Assembly: GCF_014203895.1 (NCBI RefSeq)
Contig: NZ_JACHJY010000013.1
Span: 124,001-188,000 of the forward strand
Source: Streptomyces nymphaeiformis
Lineage (GTDB): Bacteria > Actinomycetota > Actinomycetes > Streptomycetales > Streptomycetaceae
Length of the DNA: 64,000 nucleotides
Direction of reading: 5' to 3'
Each line of letters opens with the position of its first letter. Position 1 is the stretch's first letter. Positions 22,101 to 30,417 of the stretch are shown piece by piece. The notes beneath the pieces were generated by a model, which saw only the letters and a list, made by a program, of their open reading frames with translations, did not search any database and was not told the origin of the DNA. A program made the translations under genes and the position numbers.

Positions 22101-22748
22101 GGCGCGCGGACGGTACTGAACGTGAGTGCCGACACCGGCTCGTACGAGCCACCGGACCGCGATGTGACGGCGGTCGAGCCGTCGGCGGTGATGCGGGCCC
22201 AGCGTCCCGCGGGCACGGCGCCGTGCGTGGCGGCCGCCGCGGAGGGCCTGCCGTTCGAGGACCGGTCCTTCGACGCCGTGATGGCGTTCAGCACCGTTCA
22301 CCACTGGCAGGACCCGATCGCCGGGCTGAGGGAGATGCGGCGGGTGGCCAAGCGCGTGGTGGTGTTCACGCACGACGCCGGCGATACCGGTTGGCGTCAC
22401 CACTTCCGGCTCACCCGGGACTACCTCCCCGAGGTCGCCGGCCTGGTCGCCGGCCGGCCCTCGGTGGACCGGCCGGCCGGCGTGATCGGGGCCCGCCTGG
22501 AGCCGGTCCTCACCCCGTGGGACTGCGCCGACGGCTTCTTCGAGGCCCACTGGCGCCGTCCCGAGGCGTACCTGGACGACCATGTGCGCCGCGCGGTCTC
22601 GGTATGGACGAGAGTCGGAGCCGAGGCCGAGCAGCGCGCGGTGAACAAGCTGCGCGAGGACCTCTCCTCAAGCCGCTGGGTCGAACGAAACCCGGGACTC
22701 GCAGGCTTCGACGCGGCGGAGTCGGGCCTCCGTCTCCTGGTGGCCTGA
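21977..22748 (+). pseudogene. SAM-dependent methyltransferase relic, frameshifted
   Basis: The first part (LYEAIGAAYPATRRTEPRIA) is in the frame of the MerR relic. The SAM-binding part (VLNVSADTGSYEP, VTAVEPS, FDAVMAFSTVHHW) and the remainder to the stop at 22748 are in another frame. The switch falls near 22095-22110, next to a run of six G. The motif VLNVSADTG also departs from the usual VLNVGAGTG. The gene is either decayed or carries a one-base sequence error. Confidence 0.65.
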
Positions 22749-22771
22749 GGAGCCCGACGGGACGTCGACAG

Positions 22772-22845
22772 CAGGGGCGACAGTATTTGAACCTGCGGTC
22801 TTCCGCTCCCCAAGTGGATGCGCTACCAAGCTGTGCTACATCCCG
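22772..22845 (-). tRNA. tRNA-Pro-like element (GGG), degenerate
   Basis: The minus strand reads as a 74-nt cloverleaf starting CGGGATGTAGC, with a Pro-type D arm (AGCTTGGTAGCGC) and GTTCAAAT in the T loop. The anticodon loop reads TTGGGGA (GGG) if the stem is TCCAC/GCGGA. Mismatches occur in the acceptor, D, anticodon and T stems. The 3' end (GTCGCCCCTG) resembles tRNA-Trp more than tRNA-Pro, so the element may be a chimera. It is probably not functional. Confidence 0.45.
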
Positions 22846-22886
22846 GCGATCTCCAGGGTTAAGGGGGACAGAACACCGGAGGTCAG

Positions 22887-22961
22887 CAGAGGCAGCAGGA
22901 CTTGAACCTGCGCATGACGCGGTTTTGGGGACCGCCGCTCTACCAGTTGAGCTGTACTCCT
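22887..22961 (-). tRNA. tRNA-Trp-like (CCA)
   Basis: The 75-nt minus-strand sequence folds as a cloverleaf: D stem GCTC/GAGC, anticodon stem GCGGT/ACCGC around CCCCAAA (CCA at 34-36), and a perfect T stem GCAGG/CCTGC. The acceptor stem AGGAGTA/TGCCTCT has one mismatch and wobble pairs, and position 33 is C where T is nearly invariant. It is the best preserved of three tRNA-like elements here. It may be an accessory or decaying tRNA. Confidence 0.6.
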
Positions 22962-22972
22962 ACATCTTGCGT

Positions 22973-23434
22973 TTAGTCATCGTCGATGACGTCAAGCTTG
23001 TCCATCCACCATCCGAATTGGACCGCTGTTCGCTTGACGTGGCAGTTCGCACACCTGACGTCACACTTTTCGATCTCCAGTAACACGGTGTTCCAGGCGG
23101 TCGCCCTTCGAACCATGTCGCTGATTGTGCGCGCCTTCTGTGTCGGCTCCCTGTGATCGAATTGCAGGACACGGAAGTCCAATTCCCCGCAGTCCACGCA
23201 CGGATGTTCAGCCAAGTAGGTCAGAAGTTCCTTGCGGGTGCTCGCTCGGATCTTATTGTTCCGGTCTTTCGCTCGATCCAAGTAAGGCTGTTTGTTCCTA
23301 TTGTAGTGCTCTCTCCGATACGTCTTCATGCACTCTCGGCAGTACCCCTGAAGTCCATCCTTCCGGGCCCGATTGACGCTGAACTCGGAGGTGGGAAGGC
23401 TTCGTTCGCACCGAAGGCGGTCCTTTGTCCACAT
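22973..23434 (-). CDS. HNH endonuclease
   Basis: The 153-residue protein has two Cys pairs (YCREC; CVDCGE) and an HNH core with FDHRE and CANCH, as in phage and intron-type HNH nucleases. The GC content is clearly below that of the neighbours. It lies on the same strand as three tRNA-like elements: a tRNA 5' half about 20 bp upstream and a full tRNA-like sequence 11 bp downstream. It is probably a mobile or homing nuclease that entered at a tRNA site. Confidence 0.85.
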   Translation of the reverse strand: MWTKDRLRCERSLPTSEFSVNRARKDGLQGYCRECMKTYRREHYNRNKQPYLDRAKDRNNKIRASTRKELLTYLAEHPCVDCGELDFRVLQFDHREPTQKARTISDMVRRATAWNTVLLEIEKCDVRCANCHVKRTAVQFGWWMDKLDVIDDD

Positions 23435-23456
23435 GGCTCCAATGTATCGCGGAATC

Positions 23457-23495
23457 TTTGGAGACCGATGCTCTGGCCAACTGAGCCACGTTCCT
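23457..23495 (-). tRNA. 5' half of a tRNA-Trp-like gene
   Basis: The minus strand reads AGGAACGTGGCTCAGTTGG and onward through GAGC to CTCCAAA: acceptor 5' strand, D arm (GCTC/GAGC) and an anticodon loop with CCA. The match ends straight after the anticodon loop, about 20 bp before the HNH start codon. No matching 3' half is visible next to the HNH gene. Confidence 0.45.
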
Positions 23496-23604
23496 TCGGT
23501 GTGCACAGCCCGGCACGATGCCGGATGCGCGCGCCGCCCGTTTTCGCCGCGGTCCGGCACCAGGGTCACGTGCCAAGTTCGACGACGTCCCCTACGGTCG
23601 GTCC

Positions 23605-24437
23605 ATGGTGATCGCATGGGGCGAGCCGCGCAGGCTCGGTGTTCCGGACTCCGAGGCGCGGTTGCGCTTCGCGGCGGAGCGGCAGGAGGCGGGCGGCGGG
23701 CCGGGGCGCGGTTGCTCGTCGTCGACGGCGAACCGGCCTTCGAGCTCAGCGGCTGGTGCGGCACGTGCGCGTTCCTGTTCTCTCGGCTGGAGACCGTCAC
23801 GCAGACGCTGTCGCCGGCAGGCGTGCAGGAGCAACTCGCCGGCACCCTGGACGATCCGGACGCGGGCGGCGTGATCGACGTGTTCAGTGCGTTGCTGCCG
23901 GCGGGGGAGTACCTCCCTGTGCTGCTCCGCATCGAGCCGCGACTGGTCGTTCCCGGCAAGGAAGGCGACTACTTCGGCGGCGAGCAGGTGGCCACGTGGG
24001 GACTCGACGACTTCTGGGGCTTCCCGCAGTACCCGCACACGCCGTACTACCGAACCTTCGAGACGGCGGTGGACGCATCGGCGCACCTCTACGAGTTCGT
24101 CGTGCCCATGGTTCCCCCGACGTGGAACGACAGGCGGCGCGTCGACGAGTACGCCGAACTCATGGGCCGGGGAACCGTCCCGACGGCGGTGGCGGTCTCG
24201 ACGCCGGACGTGTGCGAACCCGCTTCCGCCCGGTCGACCGACCACTACCGCCACTGGGGCCTGACGCACTTCCTCCTCGACGGCCACCACAAACTGGAGG
24301 CCGCGGCCACCACGGGCCGCCCGGTGCGGCTGCTCTCGCTCCTGGCCCTGGGCGAGGGTCTGGCCGGGGCCGAGGAGCATGCCCGACTGCCGACCCTGCG
24401 CACGCGACCCCGCTCGGCCCGGGCGGACGGCACGTGA
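23605..24437 (+). pseudogene. Uncharacterised protein with ParB-like C-terminal motif, frameshifted
   Basis: The N-terminus MVIAWGEPRRLGVPDSEARL starts at 23605 in one frame. From about 23700 the family sequence (RLLVVDGEPAFELSGWCGTC to the stop at 24437) continues in another, so one indel lies in the G-rich stretch 23685-23712. The product would have a CGTC metal-site-like motif and near its end LTHFLLDGHHKLEAAA, which resembles the DGHHR box of ParB/sulfiredoxin domains. Function unknown. It may be intact in the organism if the indel is a sequence error. Confidence 0.6.
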
Positions 24438-24444
24438 ATCCGAG

Positions 24445-24981
24445 TCACGGCACCAGGTGGTTCTCCAGGTCGGTGAGCGTGGTGCGGAGCCAGGTGAGTT
24501 CCGTGCGGGTGGTGGCGCGGGCGATGGTCAGGATGCCCCGGCGGAACGGGTCGTCCAGTTCCTCGGCGCGCAGGGGGTGTTCGCCGGCGTAGAAGAAGCT
24601 GGCGGGTTCTTCGAGGAAGGTGAGGCGGCGGCGCAGGACGGTGGCCTGGGCGGTGGGGTCGTCCAGGTGCCGCAGGAAGGCCAGGAGGGTGAACCAGCGG
24701 TTCTCGTCGGTCACGTCGGGGCCTTCGGCGTCGGCGAGGCGGTGCCGGAGTTCGTCCCGGCCGGCGGGGGTCAGGGTGAGGACCTGGCGGGGCGCGGCGG
24801 CGGGGCCGGGCCGGGTCTCGCGGACCAGCAGGCCGGCCTTCTCCAGGCGCTTGATCGCCGGGTACAGCGTGGACTCGCCGACCGGGCGTACGTGGCCGGT
24901 GAGGGCGGTGATGCGTTTGCGCAGCTCGTAGCCGTGCAGCGGGGTCTCGTAGAGGAAACCGAGGATCGACAGTTCCAGCAT
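24445..24981 (-). CDS. PadR family transcriptional regulator
   Basis: The 178-residue protein starts MLELSILGFLYETPLHGYEL, the classic PadR winged helix, with GHVRPVGESTLYPAIKRLEKAGLL as the recognition region, and a C-terminal dimer domain (LRRRLTFLEEPASFFY). A GTG at 24999 gives six more residues. A perfect 8-8-8 inverted repeat precedes it in the divergent region shared with the hydrolase gene. Confidence 0.9.
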   Translation of the reverse strand: MLELSILGFLYETPLHGYELRKRITALTGHVRPVGESTLYPAIKRLEKAGLLVRETRPGPAAAPRQVLTLTPAGRDELRHRLADAEGPDVTDENRWFTLLAFLRHLDDPTAQATVLRRRLTFLEEPASFFYAGEHPLRAEELDDPFRRGILTIARATTRTELTWLRTTLTDLENHLVP

Positions 24982-25012
24982 GCCCGCATTCTCTCCCACG
25001 ATGACGCTGCCG

Positions 25013-25036
25013 CAGTACTACGGTGACATAGTACTG
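25013..25036. promoter_or_regulatory. PadR-type operator, 24 bp
   Basis: CAGTACTA and TAGTACTG are perfect inverted arms around 8 bp. The site sits centrally between the divergent PadR and hydrolase genes, the usual arrangement for an autoregulated PadR repressor. Confidence 0.7.
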
Positions 25037-25068
25037 TGATGCCGATGTATTCGAGAGGGGAGTGGACT

Positions 25069-25821
25069 GTGCGCGAGGCACGATTCGACGAGCGGGGCAG
25101 TGTCATCCGATGGACCGAGGCGGCCGGCGAAGGGCTCGCCGTGGTGTTCGTGCACGGCCTGGGCTCCGCGTCGACCGTCTACCACGCGCACATCGCGGCC
25201 CGGACCGAACTCGCCGGCCGGCAGGTCCTCTTCGTCGACCTGCCGGGACACGGCATCAGCGACCGGCCCGACGACTTCGCCTACCGCATCGAGGACCACG
25301 CGGACGCCCTCGCCGCCGCGCTCGACGCGGCCGGGGTGCGCGGCGGGGTGATCGCCGGGCACAGCATGGGTGGTGCGGTCGCCATCGTGCTCGCCCACCG
25401 CAGGCCCGACCTGGTGGGGCGGCTCGTCGTCACCGAGGGCAACCTCGACCCGTTGCCGGCGCCCACGGCAAGCAGCAGCGGGATCGCGTCGTACACGGAG
25501 GAGGAGTTCGTACGGGGCGGGGGCTTCGCCCGTGTCCTGGAACGGGTCGGCCCCACCTGGGCGGCCACCATGCGCCTCGCCGACCCGCTCGCGCTGCACC
25601 GGTCCGCCGTGCACCTGGTACAGGGCACCGATCCCGTGATGCGGGAGATGCTGATCCGTTCTTCCGTTCCGCGGGTGTACCTGCAGGGCGGACTGAGCGG
25701 CAAACTGCCGGGCGCGGAAGGGCTCCGGGAGGCCGGCGTGGACGTCGTGAACGTCCCCGGCGCCGGCCACAACGTCATGTTCGACGACCCCGACGCCTTC
25801 GCCGCCGCGGTGGCCGGCTAG
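25069..25821 (+). CDS. Alpha/beta hydrolase
   Basis: The 250-residue protein has the alpha/beta hydrolase oxyanion motif VVFVHGLGSAS, the nucleophile elbow AGHSMGGAV and the catalytic His near PGAGHNVMF. The GTG at 25069 was chosen for its GAGAGGGGAG site; ATG/GTG codons at 25036-25045 fall on the operator. The substrate is unknown, but PadR control suggests it is induced by a small aromatic or xenobiotic compound. Confidence 0.85.
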   Translation: MREARFDERGSVIRWTEAAGEGLAVVFVHGLGSASTVYHAHIAARTELAGRQVLFVDLPGHGISDRPDDFAYRIEDHADALAAALDAAGVRGGVIAGHSMGGAVAIVLAHRRPDLVGRLVVTEGNLDPLPAPTASSSGIASYTEEEFVRGGGFARVLERVGPTWAATMRLADPLALHRSAVHLVQGTDPVMREMLIRSSVPRVYLQGGLSGKLPGAEGLREAGVDVVNVPGAGHNVMFDDPDAFAAAVAG

Positions 25822-25872
25822 CGGCTGCCCGCACCACCCGTCGGAGCACTGTCCCGGCGACCTCGCGGAGCC

Positions 25873-27144
25873 CTAGAGGGCGGGCTCCTGGACGGGATCC
25901 CGGGTTTCCGAAGCCGGGGCGGCGGCGCGCAGGGCCGCCTCGACCCGGCGGTTGCTGGTCATGGTCGCGGTGACGGCCGTCATGGTGAGGAGGAGGCCGG
26001 CGGCGGTGTAGAGCGGGGTGCGTACGTCGTAGGCGGTGGCCAGCCAGCCGCCGAGGAAGGCGCCGAACGGGGCGGCGCACATGGCGAGCATGCGGGAGGT
26101 GGAGGCCACCCGGCCCATCAGGTGGGCGGGGACGATCGTCTGTCGGAGGGAGGGGGCGAGCACCATCGTGGCGCCCATGGCCGCGCCGCAGACGGCGAGC
26201 GCCAGGCCGGCCGCGTACGGGTTCGGGGCGGCGGCGAGGCCCAGGATGGCGAGTCCTTCGACCGCGGCCGTGAAGGTCAGCGCGGCGCCGGTGCCGAGGC
26301 GCCGGCCGAGGAAGGAGGCGATGGCCGCGCCGAGCAGACCGCCGGTGGCCTCCGCAGTGAGGAGCAGGCCGAAGCCGAAGGCGCCGATGCCGAGACGGTC
26401 GTGCGCGAAGAGGGCGAGTACGGTCTCGACGGCGAGGAAGGCGATGTTCCCGACGGCCGGGCGCAGTGCGAGCCCGAGCAGCACCCGGTCGCGGAACACG
26501 TACGAGGCGCCGGCCCGCGCCTGCCGCAGCAGCGACTCACGGGCCTGCGGTACGGGCCGGGGAGCGGCGGGCAGCGATCGTACGAGCAGTGCCGAGACCG
26601 CGAACGAGACCGCGTCGGCGACCAGTGGAACCGCTCGCCCGAGCGTGAGCAGGGCGCTGCCCGCGGGCGGCCCGGCGAAGCCGGACATGGCGGTCTGGGC
26701 GCCGCGCAGGCGGGAGTTGGCGCGCTCCAGGAGCGCGGGGTCGCGGCCGAGCAGGTCCGGCAGGTAGGCCGTGGCGGCCGTGTCGAAGAAGAGCCCGCCG
26801 ACGCCGAGGAAGAAGGCGACGGCCGCGAGCAGCGGAATGCTCAGCACGTCGAGCGCGGCCGCTGCCGCCGGTATCGCGAGCAGCGCCGCACGCGCCGCGT
26901 CCGCGACCCACATCGTGCGCCGGCGGTCCCAGCGGTCCACCAGTGCACCGCCGAGCACCCCGAAGAGCAGCCACGGCAGCGTTCCGGCGGCCGTGACGAC
27001 GGCGAGCGCCAACGGATCCCGCGTCAGCGTCAACGCGAGCAGCGGCAGCGCGGCGTGCGTCACCCCGTCACCGAGCGAGGACACCGTCTGTGCGGTCCAC
27101 AGCCGTCCGAACCCGGTCGGCAACTTCCTGAGGTCTGCGGTCAC
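25873..27144 (-). CDS. MFS transporter
   Basis: The 423-residue protein has about 12 hydrophobic helices and the MFS motif GGALVDRWDRRRTM between helices 2 and 3. It resembles enterobactin-exporter-like drug or siderophore efflux pumps. Its GTG start overlaps the ArsR-type regulator's stop (GTGA), so the pair form a coupled operon. Confidence 0.88.
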   Translation of the reverse strand: MTADLRKLPTGFGRLWTAQTVSSLGDGVTHAALPLLALTLTRDPLALAVVTAAGTLPWLLFGVLGGALVDRWDRRRTMWVADAARAALLAIPAAAAALDVLSIPLLAAVAFFLGVGGLFFDTAATAYLPDLLGRDPALLERANSRLRGAQTAMSGFAGPPAGSALLTLGRAVPLVADAVSFAVSALLVRSLPAAPRPVPQARESLLRQARAGASYVFRDRVLLGLALRPAVGNIAFLAVETVLALFAHDRLGIGAFGFGLLLTAEATGGLLGAAIASFLGRRLGTGAALTFTAAVEGLAILGLAAAPNPYAAGLALAVCGAAMGATMVLAPSLRQTIVPAHLMGRVASTSRMLAMCAAPFGAFLGGWLATAYDVRTPLYTAAGLLLTMTAVTATMTSNRRVEAALRAAAPASETRDPVQEPAL

Positions 27145-27680
27145 TTGGCCTCCCCTTCGGTCTGCTTGACGGCTGCCGGGTGGAACAGGGCGAAGACGAG
27201 CGAGGCGTCCGGCAGCGACGGATCGGACAGTGCCCGGTACTCGTTCGCCAGTGCCTCGAGCCGTGCCCCCAGCTCGGCGAACTGCTCTTCGGTGAGCCGG
27301 AGATGTGCCATCCCCACGTGCCGCTCGCCGTCCGCCGGCGATGCCTCCAGGTCCGCCACCGCGTGCCGCATCAGCACGTCCGGGCCTCCCTCGCCCGGAT
27401 CCGGCAGCACGATCGACCGCGCGGCCATCGCGTAGTACCGCTCGGTGACGCCCCGGACCTTCCGGGTCCGCACCACCTTCACCAGGCCGGCCCGTTCGAG
27501 CAGTCGTACGTGGTAGCTGGAGCTCCCCTTCGCGAGGCCCACTCGTTCGGCGATCTGCGTGATCGTCGAGGGCTCGAAGCGGAGCACGGCCATGATCCGG
27601 TGACGCGTGAGGTTGGAGACGGCGCGTAGCTGTTCGTCAGTGGTGACGTGGAACGCCTCGGGAAGATCGTCGGTTGTCAT
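27141..27680 (-). CDS. ArsR/winged-helix regulator
   Basis: The 179-residue protein has a helix-turn-helix (LTRHRIMAVLRFEPSTITQIAERVGLAKGSSSYHVRLLERAGLV) at about 20-65 and a C-terminal sensing region (LRLTEEQFAELGARLEAL). The ATG at 27680 follows GAGGAC. A perfect inverted repeat lies directly on its 5' region. It probably represses its own operon, including the MFS pump. Confidence 0.85.
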   Translation of the reverse strand: MTTDDLPEAFHVTTDEQLRAVSNLTRHRIMAVLRFEPSTITQIAERVGLAKGSSSYHVRLLERAGLVKVVRTRKVRGVTERYYAMAARSIVLPDPGEGGPDVLMRHAVADLEASPADGERHVGMAHLRLTEEQFAELGARLEALANEYRALSDPSLPDASLVFALFHPAAVKQTEGEAK

Positions 27681-27686
27681 GTCCTC

Positions 27687-27710
27687 AATGGTCAACACTT
27701 CTTGACCATT
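27687..27710. promoter_or_regulatory. ArsR-type operator
   Basis: AATGGTCAA and TTGACCATT are perfect 9-bp arms separated by 6 bp, ending 7 bp before the regulator's ATG. Repressor bound here would block the promoter or ribosome site of the regulator-MFS operon. Confidence 0.65.
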
Positions 27711-27882
27711 TGGCAAGGGGTTTGGTTCGGTCAACTCCCGGTTCAGGGGCTGACGTACTCGTACACGCCTCTGTGCGGGTGTCGACGGGGGAGTGCGGCA
27801 GCTGGGCCGAGGGGGCGAGCGGGGTGTTGGTGGCAACGGCGCGCCACTGCCAACACCCTTTCCTCAGCACTTACTTCACCCC

Positions 27883-27912
27883 TTGACGCAAGCTGGTCCA
27901 GACCTCTAGTTT
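27883..27912 (+). promoter_or_regulatory. Chitinase promoter with DasR-type (dre) site
   Basis: TTGACG (27883-27888) and TAGTTT (27907-27912) are separated by 18 bp. Between them lies TGGTCCAGACCT (27894-27905), the sequence known upstream of Streptomyces chitinase genes and recognised by the N-acetylglucosamine regulator DasR. Repression relieved by chitin-derived amino sugars is expected. Confidence 0.75.
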
Positions 27913-27976
27913 CACGGTCGCACGACGACCCCGTTGTCCCCCGCCATCGGCCGACCCGTTCGGCAAGGAGTTCTGC

Positions 27977-29128
27977 GTGCCCATCAGCCTGCGATCCCTC
28001 CGCACCTGCCGCCGTCAGCGCGCCCGTTCGCTTCCGGTCCTCGTCGTCCTCTCCGTGGTTCTCTCCGCCGTCCTCTCCGCCCTGTTCGCCGTCGCGCCCG
28101 CCCAGGCCGCCGAGGGCTCCATCACCGGCCTCGCCGGCAAGTGCGTCGACGTCGCCGGCGCCTCCAGCGCCAACGGCACCGCCGTACAGCTCTACGCCTG
28201 CAACGGCACCAACGCCCAGCGGTGGTCCAACCCCGGTGACGGCACCCTGCGCGCGCTCGGCAAGTGCCTGGACGTCGTCGACCGCAGCACCGCGAGCGGA
28301 GCCTCGGTCCAGCTGTGGGACTGCTCCGGCGGCGCCAACCAGCAGTGGGTGGTCACCGCCGCGCACGACATCGTCAACCCGGCCGCCGACAAGTGCCTGG
28401 ACGTCCGCGGCAACAACAGCGCCGACGGCACCCGGCTGCAGATCTGGACCTGCACGGGCGCGGCGAACCAGAAGTGGAACGCCCCCGCGAGCGGTGGCGG
28501 CACGCCGTCCGGTTTCGTCGTCACCGAGGCGCAGTTCAACCAGATGTTCCCGAACCGGAACTCCTTCTACACGTATGGCGGCCTCGTCGCCGCCCTCGGC
28601 GCCTACCCCGGCTTCGCCAACACCGGCAGCGACACGGTGAAGAAGCAGGAGGCCGCGGCGTTCCTCGCCAACGTGAACCACGAGACCGGCGGGCTCGTCC
28701 ACATCGTCGAGCAGAACACCGCCAACTACCCGCACTACTGCGACTGGGGCCAGCCGTACGGCTGCCCGGCCGGCCAGGCCGCCTACTACGGCCGCGGCCC
28801 CATCCAGCTCAGCTGGAACTTCAACTACAAGGCGGCGGGCGACGCCCTCGGCATCGACCTCCTGAACGACCCCTACCGCGTCGAGCGCGACGCGGCCGTC
28901 GCCTGGAAGACCGGCCTCTGGTACTGGAACACCCAGTCCGGTCCCGGCACGATGACCCCGCACAACGCCATGGTCAACGGCGCCGGCTTCGGCCAGACGA
29001 TCCGCAGCATCAACGGCTCCCTGGAGTGCGACGGCCGCAACCCCGCGCAGGTGCAGAGCCGCGTGGACGCGTACAACCGGTTCACCGGGATCCTGGGGGT
29101 GGCGCCGGGCGGCAACCTCTACTGCTGA
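27977..29128 (+). CDS. Secreted GH19 chitinase with ricin-B-type lectin domain
   Basis: The 383-residue protein has a signal peptide (to PAQAAEG), a beta-trefoil CBM13/ricin-B domain with three CLDV and QxW units (KCVDVAGASSANGTAVQLY, KCLDVVDRSTASG, KCLDVRGNNSADG), a GGGTPSG linker, then a GH19 catalytic domain with the conserved NHETGG, YYGRGPIQLSWNFNY and NPYC-like end. It cuts chitin outside the cell. The start at 27977 is a GTG with an AAGGAG site. Expression is probably controlled by DasR. Confidence 0.93.
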   Translation: MPISLRSLRTCRRQRARSLPVLVVLSVVLSAVLSALFAVAPAQAAEGSITGLAGKCVDVAGASSANGTAVQLYACNGTNAQRWSNPGDGTLRALGKCLDVVDRSTASGASVQLWDCSGGANQQWVVTAAHDIVNPAADKCLDVRGNNSADGTRLQIWTCTGAANQKWNAPASGGGTPSGFVVTEAQFNQMFPNRNSFYTYGGLVAALGAYPGFANTGSDTVKKQEAAAFLANVNHETGGLVHIVEQNTANYPHYCDWGQPYGCPAGQAAYYGRGPIQLSWNFNYKAAGDALGIDLLNDPYRVERDAAVAWKTGLWYWNTQSGPGTMTPHNAMVNGAGFGQTIRSINGSLECDGRNPAQVQSRVDAYNRFTGILGVAPGGNLYC

Positions 29129-29202
29129 GCCGTCCGGCGAGGCAGCAGGCGGCCGGTGGTCGGTGGCCGTAGTCTCGGACCTGTTCCGGAGGAGGACTTC
29201 TC

Positions 29203-29772
29203 ATGCGCAAGGTGACCTACTCGATGGGCGTCTCACTCGACGGCTACATCGTCGGGCCGGACGGCAGGTTCGACTGGACGGCGCCCTCCGAGGAGGTCTT
29301 CCGCTTCTGGATCGACGAGATCCGCGAGGTCGGCGTCCACCTCCTCGGCCGACGGCTGTACGAGACGATGCTGTACTGGGAGACCGCCGACCAGGACCAG
29401 TCGCCCGACGAGCTGGAGTGGGCCGCGCTCTGGAAGCCGCTCCCCAAGGTCGTGTTCTCCACCACGCTGTCGACGGTGCAGGGCCATGCCCGCCTGGCCT
29501 CCGGCAGCGTGGCGGAGGAGATCGAGCGGCTGCGGGCCGAACCGGGGGAGGGCGACATCGCGATCGGCGGCGCGACCCTCGCCGCCGAGGCTGCCGCACT
29601 GGGCCTGATCGACGAGTACCGGACCGTGGTCCACCCGGTGCTCGTCGGCGGCGGCATCCCGTACTTCCCCCGGAACGAGCGCCGAGTGGACCTCGAACTC
29701 GTCGAGACCCGCACCTTCGGCTCAGGAGTCGTCTACCTCCGCCACCGCGTGGCCGGCGCTGACGAGTCCTGA
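29203..29772 (+). CDS. Dihydrofolate reductase family / RibD C-terminal-domain protein
   Basis: The 189-residue protein begins MRKVTYSMGVSLDGYIVGPD, the signature of the RibD C-terminal/YyaP group, with LLGRRLYETMLYWE, IAIGGATLAAEA and VHPVLVGGGIPYFP for NADPH binding. It is a reductase of unknown substrate, not true DHFR. A GGAGGAGG site precedes the ATG. Its last 51 bp overlap the end of the convergent response-regulator gene. Confidence 0.88.
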   Translation: MRKVTYSMGVSLDGYIVGPDGRFDWTAPSEEVFRFWIDEIREVGVHLLGRRLYETMLYWETADQDQSPDELEWAALWKPLPKVVFSTTLSTVQGHARLASGSVAEEIERLRAEPGEGDIAIGGATLAAEAAALGLIDEYRTVVHPVLVGGGIPYFPRNERRVDLELVETRTFGSGVVYLRHRVAGADES

Positions 29773-30417
29773 CTCGTAGGCGCTGATCACCAGTTGAGCG
29801 CGGTCGCGCGCCCCCGGCTTGCTCAGCAGCCGACCGATGTACGTCTTGACGGTGCCGCCGCTGATCAGCAGGTACGCGGCGATGTCCGCGTTCGAGAGGC
29901 CGCGCGCGACCAGCACCAGGACCTCGCGCTCGCGCTCCGTGAGCCCGTCGAGGACGGGACCCCGCGTGTGGTGGGCGGGGGGCATACGAGCGAACTCGGC
30001 GATCAGGCGCCGGGTCACCGACGGCGCGAGGAGCGACTCTCCGGCGGCGACCGTACGGATGCCCTCGAGGAGCGCCTCGGGGGAGGTGTCCTTGAGCAGG
30101 AAGCCCGCCGCCCCGGCGCGCAGCGCGCCGTACACGTACTCGTCGAGGTCGAACGTCGTCAGGATGAGGACGCGCGTCCCGGCCGTCTCGGGAGATCCGG
30201 CGATGTGCCGTGTCGCGGCGATGCCGTCCATGCCGGGCATCCTGATGTCCATCAGCACCACGTCCGGGCGCAACCGCCGCGTGCTGTCGACGGCTTCGGT
30301 GCCGGTGCCGGCCTCGCCGACCGCGGTCAGCCCCGGGGCGGTGTCGATGAGCACCCGGAAGCTTCCCCGGAGCAGGGACTGGTCGTCGGCGACGAGCACC
30401 CGGATCGGTTCGGTCAC
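29722..30417 (-). CDS. NarL/LuxR family response regulator
   Basis: The 231-residue protein has a receiver domain (IRVLVADDQSLLRG, phospho-Asp in VVLMDIRMPGMDG, LTTFDLDEYVYGALRAGAAGFLLKD) and a LuxR DNA-binding domain (LTEREREVLVLVARGLSNADIAAYLLISGGTVKTYIGRLLSK). The GTG start overlaps the kinase stop (GTGA). It is the output protein of the two-component system whose kinase gene is disrupted upstream. Confidence 0.92.
   Translation of the reverse strand: MTEPIRVLVADDQSLLRGSFRVLIDTAPGLTAVGEAGTGTEAVDSTRRLRPDVVLMDIRMPGMDGIAATRHIAGSPETAGTRVLILTTFDLDEYVYGALRAGAAGFLLKDTSPEALLEGIRTVAAGESLLAPSVTRRLIAEFARMPPAHHTRGPVLDGLTEREREVLVLVARGLSNADIAAYLLISGGTVKTYIGRLLSKPGARDRAQLVISAYESGLVSAGHAVAEVDDS

Noticed and set aside
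22973..23495. Group I intron with an HNH homing gene inserted in a tRNA anticodon loop
   Set aside because: The 5' half fits, but no matching tRNA 3' half or intron core was found on the other side of the HNH gene; the adjoining tRNA-like element is complete with its own 5' end.
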